DNA of 64,000 nt from Gelatoporia subvermispora B (lineage: Eukaryota; Basidiomycota; Agaricomycetes; Polyporales; Gelatoporiaceae), in assembly GCA_000320605.2 (NCBI GenBank), contig KB445796.1, positions 1,983,191 through 2,047,190 of the forward strand. The letters are read 5' to 3'. Of this stretch, positions 33,951 to 45,556 are shown in pieces (the first letter of the stretch is position 1; each line of letters opens with the position of its first letter). The position numbers and the translations under genes are program-made. The notes below the pieces were generated by a model that saw only the letters and a program-made list of their open reading frames with translations, had not been told where the DNA came from and searched no databases.

Positions 33951-33956
33951 TATATA
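33951..33956 (-). promoter_or_regulatory. TATA box candidate for BLI-3
   Basis: TATATA on the minus strand about 60 bases before the ATG at 33892. Confidence 0.4.
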
Positions 33957-34657
33957 TGCGGTATAGAGAGGGCATCGGGCGACCAACGCTGGGCGCCGTT
34001 GAGCCATACTGACGTCGAGAGGATACGATGATGTCATCTCTGCACTCGATTCACGTCTCAACCCACTCCCAAATCCGGCACGGGACCTGCCGTTTTTGGG
34101 AACGGCTTGCCAGCACTGCGCAGCGCTTGCTGGCGCACTCCATCTTCATGAATGGACTTGCAAATATTATCGCACGTTTACTCTCTTGTTCCTTGGGCTT
34201 AACCTGGACCACACCTCTAATGATGTTCCGCAGGATTAGTACTCCTAGACAACGCCTCGGGCTCACGTCTGACTCTCCCAGCCGCGCGGCATCATGCTCT
34301 TCAAACATCCTCGGGCAGACCTCTCCCTGCTGATCTAGCCCTGCAAAGTCTTTACACAGCCATCGGAAACAGCCTCATCGCCTCCCTCGAAGCTATATCG
34401 TCCAGGCCTAGGCCGAAGGCCTGGTGTGCACCATCCTAGTCCCGCGCCGTCGAAGAGACGCGGCCACGTGTTCACTGGCTGTTCGCGATTCAATTTGGAA
34501 TTTGGACCATGGCGATTGCGATAAGCACCAGGGCCGCGACGCGTTCGAGAGCAGACCATCAAAGAGAAGGTTCAACAGATGTCTCCACTATCTCGTACTG
34601 CTCTGCATTTAAGTGTGGCGCTGAAGCCCGTCTGCTCATACAACCACCGACACTCGT
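33957..34657. other. intergenic, divergent promoters
   Basis: Between BLI-3 (minus) and the SSU1-type transporter (plus). No gene found; small open frames have no recognisable features. Confidence 0.5.
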
Positions 34658-36151
34658 ATGGCTGAAGCCCCTTACGTTCAGACCGACACTTCCGATACGA
34701 ATCTATGCGAAAAGAATGTGGAATTTACATGGAGGGACTGCGTGAGGTAGGCCTTAATTATGTAGACTGTGCGACTGCATTTTTACACGTCTACAGACAC
34801 TTCACGCCGGCTTGGTTTACAATTAACATGGGTGAACCATTTTGAAAGCCCGTTGTACTGGCCCTTCAATTCTGATATCGTTTTCGACAGGTACCGGTGC
34901 AGTAGCTATTGCCATTCACAACTTCCCTTACGCAAGCTCCTCCGCGACGCTCCACATACTCACCGCGATCATCTTCTTCCTCAACCTCACGCTTTTCGTT
35001 CTCTTCAACATACTTACCTTCGCGCGCTATGCGCTCTTCCCCGAGCTCTGGCAACGCGTCCTGCACGACCCCGTGCAATCGCTTTATCTCGCGACGCACC
35101 CCATGGGTGGGACCACCCTCATCAGCGTCTCCGTGGCCCTGTTCTACGAGGACTGGCATTTCGGCGGGCACAGGTTCCTCTACATGCTCTGGGGCTTCTG
35201 GTGGGTCGTCGTCGTGCTCTCATTCATCTGTGCTTTCTGGCTCATCCATCTCATGTACGTACGCCCCACCCATCTTCCATACTTCGAATACCGAGCTCAT
35301 CCACCTCAGGAAAATTCGCCAGGAGCACGCCTTCCCGGACATGACCGCCGTCTGGATGCTCCCCGTCGTCACCTTCGTCGTCGCGCCCTCCACGGGCGCG
35401 GCCCTTGTCGCCCCCCTCCTCGCTATCAATCCCTCCCACGCGATGCTCACCCTCGTCCTATCCACATTCATGCTCTCCATCGGACTCGCGCTCGCATTTA
35501 TGTTCCTCAGCTTCTACCTCCTACGCTTGCTCATCCACGGGGTACCTCAGGGCCCACGCGCCGTCAGTATGTTCATTCCGGTCGGTCCGATGGGGCAGGG
35601 CGGGTACACTATGCTACTTCTGGGGCAAGGGTACCGCGCAGCGTTGCCCCTCCAGCATGGGGCGTCGGACCTGTTGCGCGATCCTACTACGGGCCAGACG
35701 ATTGAAGTCGTCTGTGTGTGCGTCGCTTTCCTACTCTGGACGCTCGCATCAATGTGGTACATATACGCGATACTAGGTGCACATGAAGTTCTACGAAATC
35801 AGGGCTTTTCCTTTCACTTGTCTACATGGGGTCTGATTTTCCCTTTGGTGCGTGTTTCCGTGATTTTAGCACTTATGCGAATTCCTCACTGGCTGCTGGT
35901 TATAGGGCGTATACGCGAACCTTACAGTATCTCTATACGTGATTCTTGGTTCCAACTTCTTCCGGGTGTGGGGAGTTATCTTCACGGGGGTTGCAATAGT
36001 CGCTTGGCTTGGTGCACTTTCACGCGTCACTATGCTGGCCTTCACCGGCAGAGTATTCCGACCACCTCTTCTCGAGGACATTGAAGAGATCAGAAAAGCT
36101 GAACAGCACACTCCGCAAGTAGATAGCAGTCGCGACTCGACCCCCTACTGA
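34658..36151 (+). CDS. ssu1: SSU1-type sulfite/malate transporter (TDT/SLAC1 family)
   Basis: Plasma-membrane anion exporter; fungal members expel sulfite or carry malate. Exons 34658-34746, 34797-34831, 34891-35254, 35310-35847, 35906-36151 close to 423 aa. The entry signature HFTPAWFTINMGTGAVA is assembled across the first two introns, which fixes the start at 34658. About ten hydrophobic helices follow, for example HILTAIIFFLNLTLFVLF, MGGTTLISVSVALF, TAVWMLPVVTFVVAP and the PVGPMGQGGYTMLLLGQGY loop typical of SSU1. The C-terminus is a short charged cytosolic tail. Arginine-rich exits and Phe gate residues cannot be judged by eye, so sulfite over malate is the more likely but unproved substrate. 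Confidence 0.9.
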
Positions 36152-36284
36152 CGCTGCTCTCGCGGACGCACTGTATACCACATTGATGCGAAACCGTATA
36201 TTATCGCTTGCTAGTCATACAATAGACGATGTACAGAGTCCAAGATGGTATCCTGTAGTAATACAGCGCGGTCAAGACAGACAT

Positions 36285-36699
36285 CTAGTTGTCGCCCATG
36301 CCCATGGCGTTCTTGGCCTTCTGCATCATCGAGGGCTAGGTTGCATTGTAAGCCTCGGGCCGTCGTGTCGACAAATATATGACATACCTGGTTCTCGTTC
36401 GAGTTGCCGCTGATGGTATCACCAGCTTGCTGGGAGGTCGACTTCTGGCTCTGCAAACATCCAATCAGTATTCCACCCGAACTTAAACAACGATGGATAC
36501 ATACGTTGGGCTGCACAGAGGACATCATGGAGTCCATACCGCCCTTCAACTTGTCACCCATATGCTCGGTGGTGGACTTCTCAGAGTCGGGCTAGGGCAG
36601 TCAGATCAGTACCACGAACCAACGAGACGTAACGTGCGCGCGTACCTTGATCGCCGCACCCGCCTTGTCGGTGAAAGATTGTCTGCCAGCGTCGGACAT
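36285..36699 (-). CDS. hsp12: Hsp9/Hsp12-family small stress protein
   Basis: Small hydrophilic stress protein that associates with membranes and is strongly induced in stationary phase, heat or osmotic stress in yeasts. Exons complement(36285-36335, 36388-36450, 36505-36591, 36646-36699) give 84 aa, the usual size. Motifs are MSDAGRQSFTDKAGAAIKPD, STTEHMGDKLKG and a Gly/Asn-rich end. The protein is assembled from four very small exons, so single open frames miss it. A TATATAA element on the minus strand at 36793-36799, about 95 bases before the ATG, fits a highly inducible promoter. Confidence 0.92.
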
Positions 36700-36792
36700 G
36701 ATGATAATATGCGATTGGGGGTGAGGAGTTATGGGAGTGGATATGCGATGTGGGAGAAGGTTGCTGAGGAGCTGGACGAGACCTGGTGCGTC

Positions 36793-36799
36793 TTATATA
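36793..36799 (-). promoter_or_regulatory. TATA box candidate for Hsp9/12
   Basis: TATATAA on the minus strand, about 95 bases upstream of the ATG at 36699. Confidence 0.5.
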
Positions 36800-37423
36800 C
36801 GGCGGGAGGAGCCCCTCTGGACGAGCATGGTCCAGTGCCACAGGCGCGTCGGGGACAGGTCATGACGCGCAACGCGTCATGGCTCGATTGGCGGACGACG
36901 TCATAGCGTATCTGAGCGCGTCGCGAAGTCACGAGACCGTCCTTGGAGCGATCCGCGTCCAAATCTGGTGCGCCAGTTGCCATTTCTGGACGAGTCGTTG
37001 GGCGAAGACAGCAGCCGGAGCGTCGGTGACGGTCAGTGACATCCTCCCCACTCGTCTCCACCTCCTCACCGCCGCCCGGGTCCTAGATAGCGCGCGAGTT
37101 CGACTTCCGTAGCGGCCACCCCGGCCATCTGTGGTCGACTACAGCCAGCGACGAATCAGACTCACCCAGCAGCATCCGCCCCAGCCTTGGCAGCGGCGAA
37201 CCCGATGCCGCGCATGGAGCCTGTCCTGGCCAGACCACACCCGCACTGCAAGATCCGGGGCCAATGACATGGCGGTAGCTGGTCATAACGAAAAGGATTA
37301 GAATTATACAATACGGTCCGGCATAGTGCTATACTGTTACACAACAAAACGATGAAGCGTACGAGTCCAAATGTAGGTAGCTATACATACACTGACATGA
37401 GGCAAGAGTCACGGACGAGCTGA
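36800..37423. other. Hsp9/12 upstream region and RING-gene 3' flank
   Basis: No gene supported. Contains the stress-gene promoter on its left and the 3' untranslated region of the RING gene on its right. Confidence 0.5.
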
Positions 37424-39517
37424 TTACAGCCGCGTCTCCGGAGCCATGGGCATCGGCGGGTTCGTGGGATCATACCCGAGCAAATCGTCGCGACGTCCAC
37501 GCTGCCGCCGTCGCGCCATGCGCAGGTACCGAGAGAATCGCGCACCAGCAGTAGACAGGGGCCGAGATGATGATGCGCCAGGCATCCGCGGCGGCTCCAG
37601 GTGCTCGCCCATATCTCCCGCCATCAGTGTCTCCAGCACGTGGAAATCTACGAAAGCTTGTCAGGAAATAACTCCTATGTGACTCAGGGGGATCGACGTA
37701 CCTTGTCGACACAGCGGACAACTGCTCGACAACTCGAGCAGCCACTGGTCAACACACTCTCGGTGGAAGCGGTGGTGTCCTTCGCAAGGAAGGATACGCA
37801 GATCATCACCCTCCTCAAAGTCCACAATGCAAATTGGACACGTCTCCCGCCCGATCGCATCCGGCATGATGTCCTTGTCTTTTCCGTCCTGCCTCGAGCC
37901 CGCCTGCGGGCGCGGGCGCGGCACGACGGTGCCAACATCGCGCGACGAACCCGCACCTGGGGACTCATCGCTTCCGTCATGTCCGTCGTGCAGCCCGCTT
38001 CCGCTTGCACGACGTGGCTCTTCCATCACGGGGCTCATCGGACGCGCGGCGCCGGGGCTTGCAGGAGGATAGTCCACATGCTCGTACGTGTCGAGCTCGA
38101 GGATCTCTCCGTCCTTGACCTCGTCCACCGGGGCACTGCCTGTAGAAGTAGAAGTATCGGCTGCGCCGGCCTCGAGGTCTTTGGGTTGTGTGGCCGTGTC
38201 TGCGCCTGGAGCTGCCTCGTTGCCTCCGTATTTGACTACGGGGAATGTGTCCAGGATCGCACGGGCGAGACCACGCGCACGGCTCTGAGGGCCGTTGAAG
38301 GCGCCTGGTGGACCATTGAATGCACCTTCTCCAGTCCGTGGGCCATACCGTTCTGGGTGGCGGATCGCACGAACCGCCTAAAAAGCCAGTCAATCTGGTG
38401 TCCAAGCTCCGCAGCTGAGAGGCACGCACTCCAGACACGATGACCACGCAAAAGAGTGCAGATACACAGCCCGTGATAGCGTAGAGGATAATCCTGCATG
38501 CAGCATGTCAGAAAGATTGCTGCGATACGGGAAATGAAACACACATGGCAAGACTCGTGTTAGGGCCGCCCCCTCCAGGCGAGCTATTCGTCGAGCTCGT
38601 AGGGGTCGTACTCCCTTCGCCGCCTTCGACATCTGTGGCATTGGCCGCAATCAAAGACGCAAAGAGGTAGCCAGGCGAGTTAACCGTCCCGTTGAGAATA
38701 GTTGAATTTATCGCGTTAAAGGATTCATTGAGTAGCTTCGCGTTGAAATCGCCATAAATTGTGTCGTTGATTCTCCCGAACGTTTCTTCGATTGCCTGTG
38801 AGGAAGCAAGATTTTCGGTAGAGAAGATATCCATGACTTGGTCGAAAAATGCGGGGTCGGCGTAGTGTGGGTTGATAAGACAAGCTTGTGAGCGTGTTGA
38901 GTACAGTAGCTGTAGGGGCCGTCAGTGGCCCATATCGTGGCTATGAGGGCCAACAGGACGCACCGCAGCTACAGCACCCCTTTCTTGGGCTAGTGTGAAG
39001 ATATCGACGTCCAGCGAGGCGTCAGTAGCGTTGTCATCGCACGATACGAGCGCGATCCAGGGCGTTATAGCTATACAGAGGTAATTTAGTCACAAGATGA
39101 GTCCTTGGAATACTATCTGGACTGGGCCAAAACTCACTCATGTCAATCGTTGAGTTCGTCAAGTTCGTCTCTGAAAAATGGACAAGCGCGCCCTAAAGAC
39201 AACGCCACAAAATCCCGTCAAGCCACCTCGAAGCCACACACGTCGGATACCCTGCGCACCTTGTTCACACCCGTACTGGTGGCACCTACAAGTTGATACG
39301 AGACCGGCTCCGAGGACTGGCTGTTCGGGTACCACTGGAGGTTAAGCATAGACCCGTCCGAGCCATTCTGTCCGTTTTGCAGTACCGCATTGGTGTCGTT
39401 AGTCCCTACGGCAGGAACGTATGCGTCAACCCCTTCAAGAGACACAAAGACCAAGCCCAGAAGTAGCAGCGAGACAGAATGAAGGAACCAGAAACGGGGC
39501 GGGGGCGGTGGCGGCAT
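37424..39517 (-). CDS. PA-TM-RING type E3 ubiquitin ligase
   Basis: Single-pass membrane ubiquitin ligase of the endosome/vacuole or secretory system. Exons complement(37424-37647, 37702-38377, 38430-38493, 38545-38909, 38964-39070, 39138-39192, 39260-39517) close to 582 aa. The N-terminus starts MPPPPPPRF and has a signal-anchor helix (SVSLLLLGLVFVSLEG). A protease-associated lumenal domain follows (TPWIALVSCDDNA, GAVAALLYSTRSQACL) with many Asn glycosylation sites (NDTI, NESF, NATD). The membrane helix IILYAITGCVSALFCVVIV is at about residues 262-280. The cytosolic side has a long linker, then a RING-H2 finger near 460-505: CPICIVDFEEGDDLRILPC, HHRFHRECVDQWL, CPLCR, all eight zinc ligands present. 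The tail is basic (MARRRQRGRRDD). The ATG at 39517 is the first in frame. Confidence 0.92.
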
Positions 39518-39929
39518 GGAGGCGGTGGGAGGGGGTCAGCGCAGCCAGGGCTGGTGGGAGGAGAAAGGATGGCAGGCGCTGCCAGGGAGAGTGCCGGTGG
39601 GAGGCCTAAGAATATCTGCGCTGTGAGGGCATGCGCTCTGGTGTGCGATTGTAAAGAAGGACAGCGTCCGAGCTCCTTGGCAGCAGCACCGGCACGAGGC
39701 TCTCAGCAGTCTCAGAACAGCACGACCAGCACACGGCGCGACTTCAACGCGTTCAATAATGGCCGCTTTCACCTGGCCTTATCCCTGGTGCTCCCACGGT
39801 AACAAAAAGGTAAGTAGCATTCAAGAGTCAGATAAGCTGGCTACTTCTATTGTTACATTTGTTTGCCAGCGCTCCGAGCGCGTCCTTGTTCCTCCAATTG
39901 TCCTTTCCTTGCGTCACAGCTCCGTCCGC
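39518..39929. other. intergenic, RING promoter and GABA transaminase 3' flank
   Basis: No gene supported. On the minus strand the region upstream of 39517 is rich in short C and CT runs. Confidence 0.45.
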
Positions 39930-41605
39930 TTAGCCCTCCCTGACGACCTCCTCCACGGCCTCCTCAAAGATCTTGCAGCCCTTCGCGAGGTCCGCCTCCG
40001 AGATGTTCAACGGGGGGATGAACCGGATCGTCTCGTACACACTCGTCGTTAGGATGAGCAGGCCCTTGTCCAAGCACCGCTTCGCCACGCGCGACGCCAG
40101 CTTCTCCGGCACGGACGTATTCACGAACTGATCTTGCGGGCTCGTGCCAACCGGCGACGCAAATTCGACCGCGACCATGAGACCCTGCCCACGGACGTCG
40201 AGGATGCACGGCGCGAGTTTAGGGTTCGCCCGAAGTGCGTTCAGCGCGGTGAAGAGCTCGGCAGAACTAGGCCACGAGTCGTGTCAGCTAGGCACATAGG
40301 CACTAAAATGAGGGCTTCCATACCGGGTGTTGACGTTGTCCAGAATCCTCTCCTCCTTCATAACGTCGGCAACGGCGACAGCCGCGGCACAAGCAACTGC
40401 ATTTCCTGCGTATGTGCCACCCTGAGATATAGATGAGCCGAATGGACACATTGTATGTCTGCACGCAGCCTACCATTGATCCCGGCTTGAGTTGATCTGT
40501 CAGTTCTTTACGGCTGATGATACCACTGAGCGGGAAGCCGTTTGCGAGACCCTTCGCTACGAGCATAATGTCGGGCCGCACGCCGGAATACTCGATCGCA
40601 AAGTTCTTTCCTGTGCGTCCGAACCCACTTTGAACTTCATCGATGATAAGCAGAATGCCATGCTTGTCGCAAATCTCGCGCAGACCGCGCAAGAATTCGG
40701 GTGGTGCAGGGACGTAGCCACCCTCGCCGACAACAGATTCGATGATAATTGCAGCCGTGTCGCGCGGGGCGCTTTGCTGCGAGAGTAGCAATGCGAGCTG
40801 GTCGAGACAGAAGGCGCTTAGCTCAGCGGTAGGTGTGTCGGGCGCTCGGCCGAGCTGATGCCAGTAGGGGAAAGGGAGAGTGAATACTCCAGGCTGAATG
40901 GTCATGTCAGTGGCCGGGACAAATTAAATGGGAGTTATAAGAGACAAACCATCAACGGATGGAAACCTTCGCTATAAATGGTCTTGCTACGTGTTACCGC
41001 CATGGCGCCGAAAGTACGTCCATGGTATGCACCTTTCCAATACGGTGTGAACGACAAGCAACCGAATATTGGCCATATGCGCACCTTGCATTGTGATAAT
41101 GTTCTGCCTCCCCGTGACACTCCGCGCCAGTTTGATTGCGCCTTCGACAGCCTCGGAGCCGGAGTTCCAGAAGAAGAATGAGTCGAGGGATTCATGGGGC
41201 ATCATGGGCAACAACTTCTCGATCAGTCTCAAATAAGGCCCGTGAAATGCGATACTGCACTGTAGGCGCCATTTTGAGAGACTGCTCAACAATCTTCACA
41301 GTGACACGGCGTACCTGTCCGTGCACGAGCTTCATGCACTGCTCAGCAGCAGCCCCGCTGACCTTCGGGTGGCAGTGTCCTAACATTGCAGCTAAGTATG
41401 ACCGTACTTTACGCTTTCTTTAGCTCAGCGCACCTAAGTTTGTGACACCAATACCGGTGCTAAAGTCGAGCAACTTCCGTCCATCTTCGATTGTCAGGTA
41501 TGAACCCTCGCCTTGGGCAATGACGCCATCGACTATACGTGCGAGACCCTTTGTGACATGCTTGTTGCCGAAATCGACGAGAGAAGAATGCGAGGACGAG
41601 GCCAT
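39930..41605 (-). CDS. gatA: 4-aminobutyrate aminotransferase (class III, PLP)
   Basis: Transfers the amino group of GABA, or a related omega-amino acid, to 2-oxoglutarate, feeding the GABA shunt and nitrogen use. Exons complement(39930-40266, 40324-40421, 40474-40893, 40950-41032, 41085-41259, 41315-41379, 41434-41605) close to 449 aa, the expected size. Motifs are DFSTGIGVTNLGHCHP, FFWNSGSEAVEGAIKLAR, AYHGRTFGAM, PVAPPEFL-like VPAPPEFL, IIDEVQSGFGRTG (PLP-binding Asp) and LVAKGLANGFPLSG with the Schiff-base Lys. It starts at MASSSHSSL with no clear mitochondrial presequence; a possible upstream start near 41723 is out of frame. Distinguishing GABA from ornithine-type substrates is by overall resemblance only. 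Confidence 0.88.
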
Positions 41606-43489
41606 TGAGCGACGTTGTTGCTGAGCGAGACCAGATATCGCGTTGCGCCTGGGGGTGGAGAAAAGTCAGACCCATGTCCGTGGTCGAAAGCGGACAGAAG
41701 CACTGTGAGGCGCTTGAGGTCACAGCAGCTGACGATGACGCTGCGTCACCAGATCAATATACGATAGAGTTGTTCATCGGTGAATGAACCGCAGGCATCA
41801 GTTGCAGCTGCAAGAGTGGCCGAAGCCAGGCAACGGCCAATGCAGGAGCTTGCAGACAGGATTCTGTCCGAGGCTGACCGAGGTCACCGAGAATTACAGG
41901 AAGAGAGCAACAGCTTTTGCTAGCGTGTATGAAGAAACACTACGGTTGTCATCTCACGCGGTCTTCGTACTCGGTGCATTGAAGCAGTTATCCCAGATAT
42001 CCGGTCATACGCAGCAGGATCGTCGTCACTCACATTGTACCAACCCGGTTGCTAGCCAGCTGAGCGACCCCACGAGGCCCCCGCATATGAGGCACACATG
42101 TCCGGACACGAGGCGCAGAGAACATGATGGTGGAGGAGACGAACAGACGAACAGACTGGAGTCATACTGTCAGTCAAGGAGGCCCAGTCCCACTCCGCTC
42201 CGCCACCTGCGGTCCTCCTCCCGAGGCACAGGCGCTCAACAGGCGCTCGACGCTTACCCGAATGGGGTACGGGCGCCTGGCTGATCCGTACCGACTTGGA
42301 ATGGCCTCTATCATCTGTGGTTCATGCCCTCCTCGTCAATGTTCATCGCTATCTGCAGCATGGGCCGATCGAATTACAATCCCCGAGTCCTTTTTGACAG
42401 ACAACGAGGAACTCACGCCCATATCTTCTCATACTGCGGCACTGAGCTACGGTTTCATGTCTTCACTGGAAACACAAACGTATCGCAACTCCAAACTGAA
42501 GGACCTGCGGCTAGACCCGGGGACAATCCTAACTATATGGACTCGGGTCTGGAATGCGGTGCCTCTACCTGCGAAGATTGTCATCTACGGAGCTTTTAGG
42601 ATGGCCGGCATTTTGCGGGGTCTACTCAACTTCTGATCACATCGTGTCTATCACGACAGCTGAGTGGTACCCATCAGGGTGCTTATCTGGGAACCTCGTC
42701 ATGGTCCTTTTCTCATAGGTCATATTCTGGCACCGGGTATGGAGGGACGTCGGAATGTCATGTCTCAAACGCTTTGGCATCACTGACCGATGGTCCAGCA
42801 CTGTCCAGCGGAAACAGCTGTTTTGCATGTACATTGTAGTGTAGACCGAAGAGCCTACGTATGACTGCCTCTCACTACAGTTTGCAGGCAAAGCGCAAAA
42901 TATGGGAGGGCTGCACGCGTTTGCGCTCCTCTTACCCTCTATGGAAAGCCTGATTCACTCGGACTACTGCACTCGCTATGCCTGTCTCTCACACTGTCAC
43001 CATCTCTGCAGATCACGGGTTGAATCATGGAAGCCGTACGTGTCTCTCGTACCGGTATTGCGCGGTTCGTTTTGAACCCGGGAATGCAGGGACCGCTTGC
43101 CACCAGGCACCATTCGCGCGAGAAGTATCGCACAGGTCATGTCTTGTCGCAAACCTTTCAACCAGACTACCTTAGGGTACCCTCTTTCCTACTAGCCACG
43201 GATGTCTCCAGTCTTCCCGGAGGATTTCAGCTCCCGAACTTCGCGTGGCATTTTGACTTATATACATTATTGCTCGTGTGAGACCATCGTGTGCTGTATG
43301 CCTCTCTGTATGCATAGAGCGGTCTTCCGGTCGCCTATCCGACGAAGGGTTCTGCTTCGTGTGTAATACCACCGAACAGGTTAAAGGTCGGTGGGCGTTA
43401 CAAAATATATCGAACTACACAAAGCGCAAGGGGTCTCCCTGAACCACTGATATTGCGCCTAGCCTTCCTCTGTGCATAGTACTACCAGG
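41606..43489. other. 1.9-kb stretch without a supported gene
   Basis: Upstream of both the GABA transaminase (minus) and DUF6534 copy 2 (plus). The 170-codon open frame at 42124-42636 (plus) ends with a hydrophobic segment (YGAFRMAGILRGLLNF) but has no motif or paralogue I recognise; not accepted as a gene. Confidence 0.45.
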
Positions 43490-45006
43490 ATGGTCAACAC
43501 GCACGCGACTATCGAAGCGGGTGTCCTGGTTGGCTCTATGCTATATGGTGTGGTCACAATCCAGGCGTTCTCGTATATCGAAGCCGGCAAGAAGGACGCG
43601 ACATGGATCAGACTGTTTGTGCGTACGACTCTTGCTGTGACATCTTTGTGGATGCTTACATGACACGCAGATTGCTTGGATGTGGTATACATCTTCGTGC
43701 AGCTCATTCACAGAAATGTTGATACTCGTCCAGGATTTTGGAGACTGGGAACACCGCGTTGGCGTGGGTCTACCTGAATCAACTGACTGTTTTCGGCCCT
43801 GGAGTCAACGACCCTACTGCTTTGGGTCGTATTTACTGGTCATTTGTCGCGTGCATCGTTAGCCACGACTGTCTGAGCGCCGCTGTGCAGGTACGCTTGC
43901 CCTCGATCTGATGAGCTTGTACTCACAAATGAGCATGAAATCGTTCGCACAGTCCTTCTACGCATACCGTCTCTATGTTCTGTCAGGACGTATAGCATTC
44001 TCACTGGTGCAATGGATCGGGTCGGTCCTACGTATTGCGTTCATTTTTACATTACTGGGCTTCGCACTCTCCGCGCCATCTCTGGGGGAGCTTCTCATAC
44101 AACACCGCGGACTGGCCATCGGGACGGTCTCAACTTCGGCCATCGTCGATATGTGGAATACGGCAATGCTATGTTGGCATCTCAAGAAATTCCGTAGGAG
44201 GGGAACAAGACAGTGAGTTGAACTGCATTGACGGCGCACTAGACCGAGAATAAGACCTCGTCGTCTAGGACCAGCCGCATGGTAGACAGGATCATCTTGT
44301 GGTCCGTCGAAACGGGCTTACTTACAAGGTATCACTAAGTTGGGTTGACCGCCTGTTTATGTTCTGAGATATTGTCAGCGTGAGCGTCATATGTGTGCTG
44401 TTCGTGGTGCGTGGGGAACTACAACATATCCTCCATGTCTTACTTGTATACTTCAAAGATGCTGGCAATTCCACACGCTGGTGAGAGATTACTCTCCGTA
44501 TGCTCTTTCATCTAGAATTCAATTCGATTGTCTCTAGCCGTCTGGGAAGGAGTGTGGATGATCTACTCGAAATGTCGGTTTGGTATAATCTATGCTCTTA
44601 CATCGCTTTGATGTTGACCCTCTGCTAGTCTATTCCCTGGCACTCTTGGTTTCGTGAGTCACGCAAATGACTTTCTCATGGAGCTTACCTATTCATGAGG
44701 GCACTCTTAGTCTGAATGCTCGAGGATACCTTCGAGGTACTTCTGAGCATACAGAACCGCACATACTGGAATTAGTTTCGGAAATCCAAAGAAAATCTCA
44801 ACGAAGTCCTGTAAGTGATCTGCTTCGGATCATTAGCCTCGTGCTTATTGGACCAACGGAAGACGCCGATCGAGGTCTCCGTAGTGGTAGTACGCAAAGA
44901 AACTAACGACGATGAATCATTTGAGTCGCCAAGTTCGCCGCGCGATGCCGTTGGTATGAGCTCTGTAAGTCTCCTGGACATAATTCTATCAAGACCTTCA
45001 CGTTGA
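43490..45006 (+). CDS. DUF6534-type seven-membrane protein, copy 2
   Basis: Paralogue of the gene at 25850. Exons 43490-43618, 43671-43684, 43734-43890, 43953-44212, 44269-44328, 44379-44406, 44459-44480, 44538-44573, 44629-44653, 44711-44810, 44863-45006 close to 324 aa. Landmarks are EAGVLVGSMLYGVVTIQAF, CLSAAVQSFYAYRLYVLSGR, LRIAFIFTLLGFAL, TSAIVDMWNTAML, MVDRIILWSVETGLL and SLNARGYLRG. The last exon gives a cytosolic tail with many acidic and Ser residues (NDDESFESPSSPRD). The WSVETGLL exon is a single 60-nt piece here, against two pieces in copy 1. Role unknown; a surface receptor is the usual gu ess for the topology, but no function has been shown. Confidence 0.87.
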
Positions 45007-45556
45007 TGGCATATCAGACCCCCGTGGATGAGGAGATATTCGATTATAGTAGAGGCTCTTTCAAACAGGTCGGGAGTTCTGGGACTTCTGCATGCATATA
45101 AATATACTCGACTGAAGAAGTGTAAATCAAGCTCAAAGCGGATTCAGCGCTATATCGACGATACACTGACCTCTATCAATGCACGTTCTCACGTAGTGTT
45201 GGTAGTGTTGGTCCGGTGCTACAGTTGTCTCCTGACATACGGTGCTTACCATGAATTGGGAGTGGTCACATGACTTCGTCGCTAAAGACGGAAAGATCGC
45301 GCAAAACAAGATTGATTTCAGTATCCAGTATCAAGAACAAGGACTTCATAACACGCAAGACAAAACAGTCGACAAATACTAAACTATCATACATATTCAC
45401 ATATTCACATTTCTGTGGTCTCACGCAAGTTGTATCTCCGGGATATGTCAGGCGAACGCGAACCAGATGGCACTAATCAGTAATCACGGCTTAAATAGAA
45501 GGCTGTCCAGCGAGGACATTGACTTGCCTGGCGAAGGACGAGGGAAGACTAGGTGT
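45007..45556. other. left edge of the tandem duplication, unit A
   Basis: From about 45250 the sequence resembles 48960-49250, the 3' flank of the second viroplasmin-domain gene. No gene of its own. Confidence 0.55.

Noticed and set aside
37601..38443. 280-codon open frame antisense to the RING gene
   Set aside because: The opposite strand has a fully spliced PA-TM-RING protein with all motifs; this frame has none.
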